From positions 1 to 64,000 of the forward strand of contig NZ_WUEY01000002.1 in NCBI RefSeq assembly GCF_010668395.1: 64,000 bases of DNA, written 5' to 3'. How positions within the stretch are numbered: the stretch's first letter is position 1; each line of letters begins with the position of its first letter. Source of the DNA: Martinezella lusitana. GTDB taxonomy: Bacteria; Pseudomonadota; Alphaproteobacteria; Rhizobiales; Rhizobiaceae. A program made the translations under genes and the position numbers. Shown in pieces: positions 63,569 through 64,000 of the stretch. The notes beneath the pieces were generated by a model that saw only the letters and a program-made list of their open reading frames with translations, did not search any database and had not been told where the DNA came from.

Positions 63569-63738
63569 GATTTTGAATTCGCTGCGAGAGGCGGCGAGGC
63601 TGTTAAATCTCGGAGAGTCGCCGACGGGTGGGAGGGGCGGAGCGTCGATCGTGGGGAATGATCGAGGTGACCCCGCTATCGGGGCGGCGAGCGGAAATTC
63701 CAGCCTCATCTCGGACGCTCGGTCTGAAAGGTTTTGAA

Positions 63739-63762
63739 GCATGCTATGTTGACATTAAGTCA
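63739..63762. promoter_or_regulatory. Second candidate operator near the GntR gene
   Basis: GCATGC (63739-63744), ATGTTGACA (63746-63754) and the dyad TGAC-N5-GTCA (63750-63762) lie about 70-90 bases before the GntR start. The words GCATGC and ATGTTGACA also occur around 63525-63568. A regulator encoded beside the operon, GntR or the SorC fusion, could bind both. Confidence 0.4.
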
Positions 63763-63830
63763 TATTATGATTTGCTGCGGTCAGCAGGTTTCTCGCTATT
63801 GGTTGCGGGTGGCTAAACAGGGGATTGAGA

Positions 63831-64000
63831 ATGGCGATCAGTGCCCAGGCACGGCAGCGTCTGGCGCAACGGGTCATCGACCAATTGCGCACGCAGATCG
63901 AGACCGGCAAACTTCGGGCAGGCGATCAGCTTCCGACGGAGCCGCGGCTCGAGGCTGCGTTTGGGGTCAGCCGGACCGTCGTGCGCGAGGCGATCGCCGA
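63831..64000 (+). CDS. GntR-family (FadR subfamily) transcriptional regulator, N-terminal part
   Basis: The first 56 codons of a gene that leaves the window at its right edge. The visible part is a GntR winged helix: LAQRVIDQLRTQIETGKLRAGDQLPTE-type start, then LEAAFGVSRTVVREAIA recognition helix. AGGGGATTGAGA precedes the ATG at 63831. It is divergent from the ABC/SDR/Dha operon and is a natural candidate for its regulator alongside the SorC-DhaK fusion. The ligand-binding domain is not visible. Confidence 0.88.
   Translation, partial: MAISAQARQRLAQRVIDQLRTQIETGKLRAGDQLPTEPRLEAAFGVSRTVVREAIA

Larger units (their letters stand above)
63459..63830. other. Divergent control region of the transporter/kinase operon and the GntR gene
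   Basis: About 370 bases. It holds a probable minus-strand promoter and repeated motifs (separate entries). The middle part (63590-63720) is GC-rich without clear signals. I see no gene. Confidence 0.55.

Overview
The window looks like a chromosome or large-replicon segment of a Rhizobium-type alphaproteobacterium (Rhizobiaceae). The evidence is the gene content: a rhizobial cellulose operon of the bcsN-A-B-Z-K type, a complete erythritol catabolic locus of the Brucella/Rhizobium kind, a DUF1402 protein, a NolR-like ArsR regulator and many ribose-type ABC transporter genes. It is GC-rich with dense, often translationally coupled genes. I see no rRNA, tRNA, insertion sequence, phage gene or CRISPR array.

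Layout. 0-1.6 kb: the tail of an unknown gene and a Sad-type succinate-semialdehyde dehydrogenase. 2.1-11.3 kb (minus): cellulose synthesis bcsN-bcsA-bcsB-bcsZ-bcsK, with a perfect CtrA-type box upstream. 11.7-14.2 kb: a coupled cytochrome P450 / LpxL-type acyltransferase pair. 14.2-16.5 kb (minus): two dehydrogenases that fit an L-gulonate to D-fructuronate to D-mannonate route. 17-18 kb: a class II fructose-bisphosphate aldolase whose terminator lies inside its last codons. 18-26.8 kb (minus): a DUF2291 protein and the ery ABC transporter, followed by a second polyol module (DeoR regulator, LyxK-like FGGY kinase, GlpD-like dehydrogenase). 27.6-35 kb (plus): eryA-eryB-eryC-eryD-eryR-eryH-eryI. 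Together the two arms would import a polyol, phosphorylate and oxidise it, then isomerise it to D-erythrose 4-phosphate.

35-46 kb is mixed: an OmpW porin, a GT29-like glycosyltransferase, secreted proteins (DUF1402, a small unknown protein, a transglutaminase-like cysteine protease), a GH3 glycosidase, an MHYT-GGDEF-EAL c-di-GMP enzyme and an orphan TadG-like protein. 45.9-50.4 kb: a LysR/aldo-keto reductase pair, the 7-deazaguanine operon queC-queD-queE, and an ArsR regulator. 50.7 kb: a 67-aa protein whose Shine-Dalgarno sequence is buried in a hairpin. 51-53.2 kb: a sugar-acid module (SMP-30 lactonase, GlcG-like protein, gluconate 5-dehydrogenase-like SDR) around two palindromes.

The most distinctive part is 54.4-63.5 kb (minus): ABC ATPase, permease and binding protein, an SDR dehydrogenase, DhaK, DhaL, a 698-aa fusion of a SorC regulator with a complete DhaK kinase domain, and a second DhaL. 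No DhaM is present. A GntR-type regulator reads divergently and runs off the right edge. I infer an uptake, oxidation and phosphorylation pathway for a small polyol or ketose (dihydroxyacetone or tetrulose type), in which one kinase subunit is physically joined to the transcription factor.
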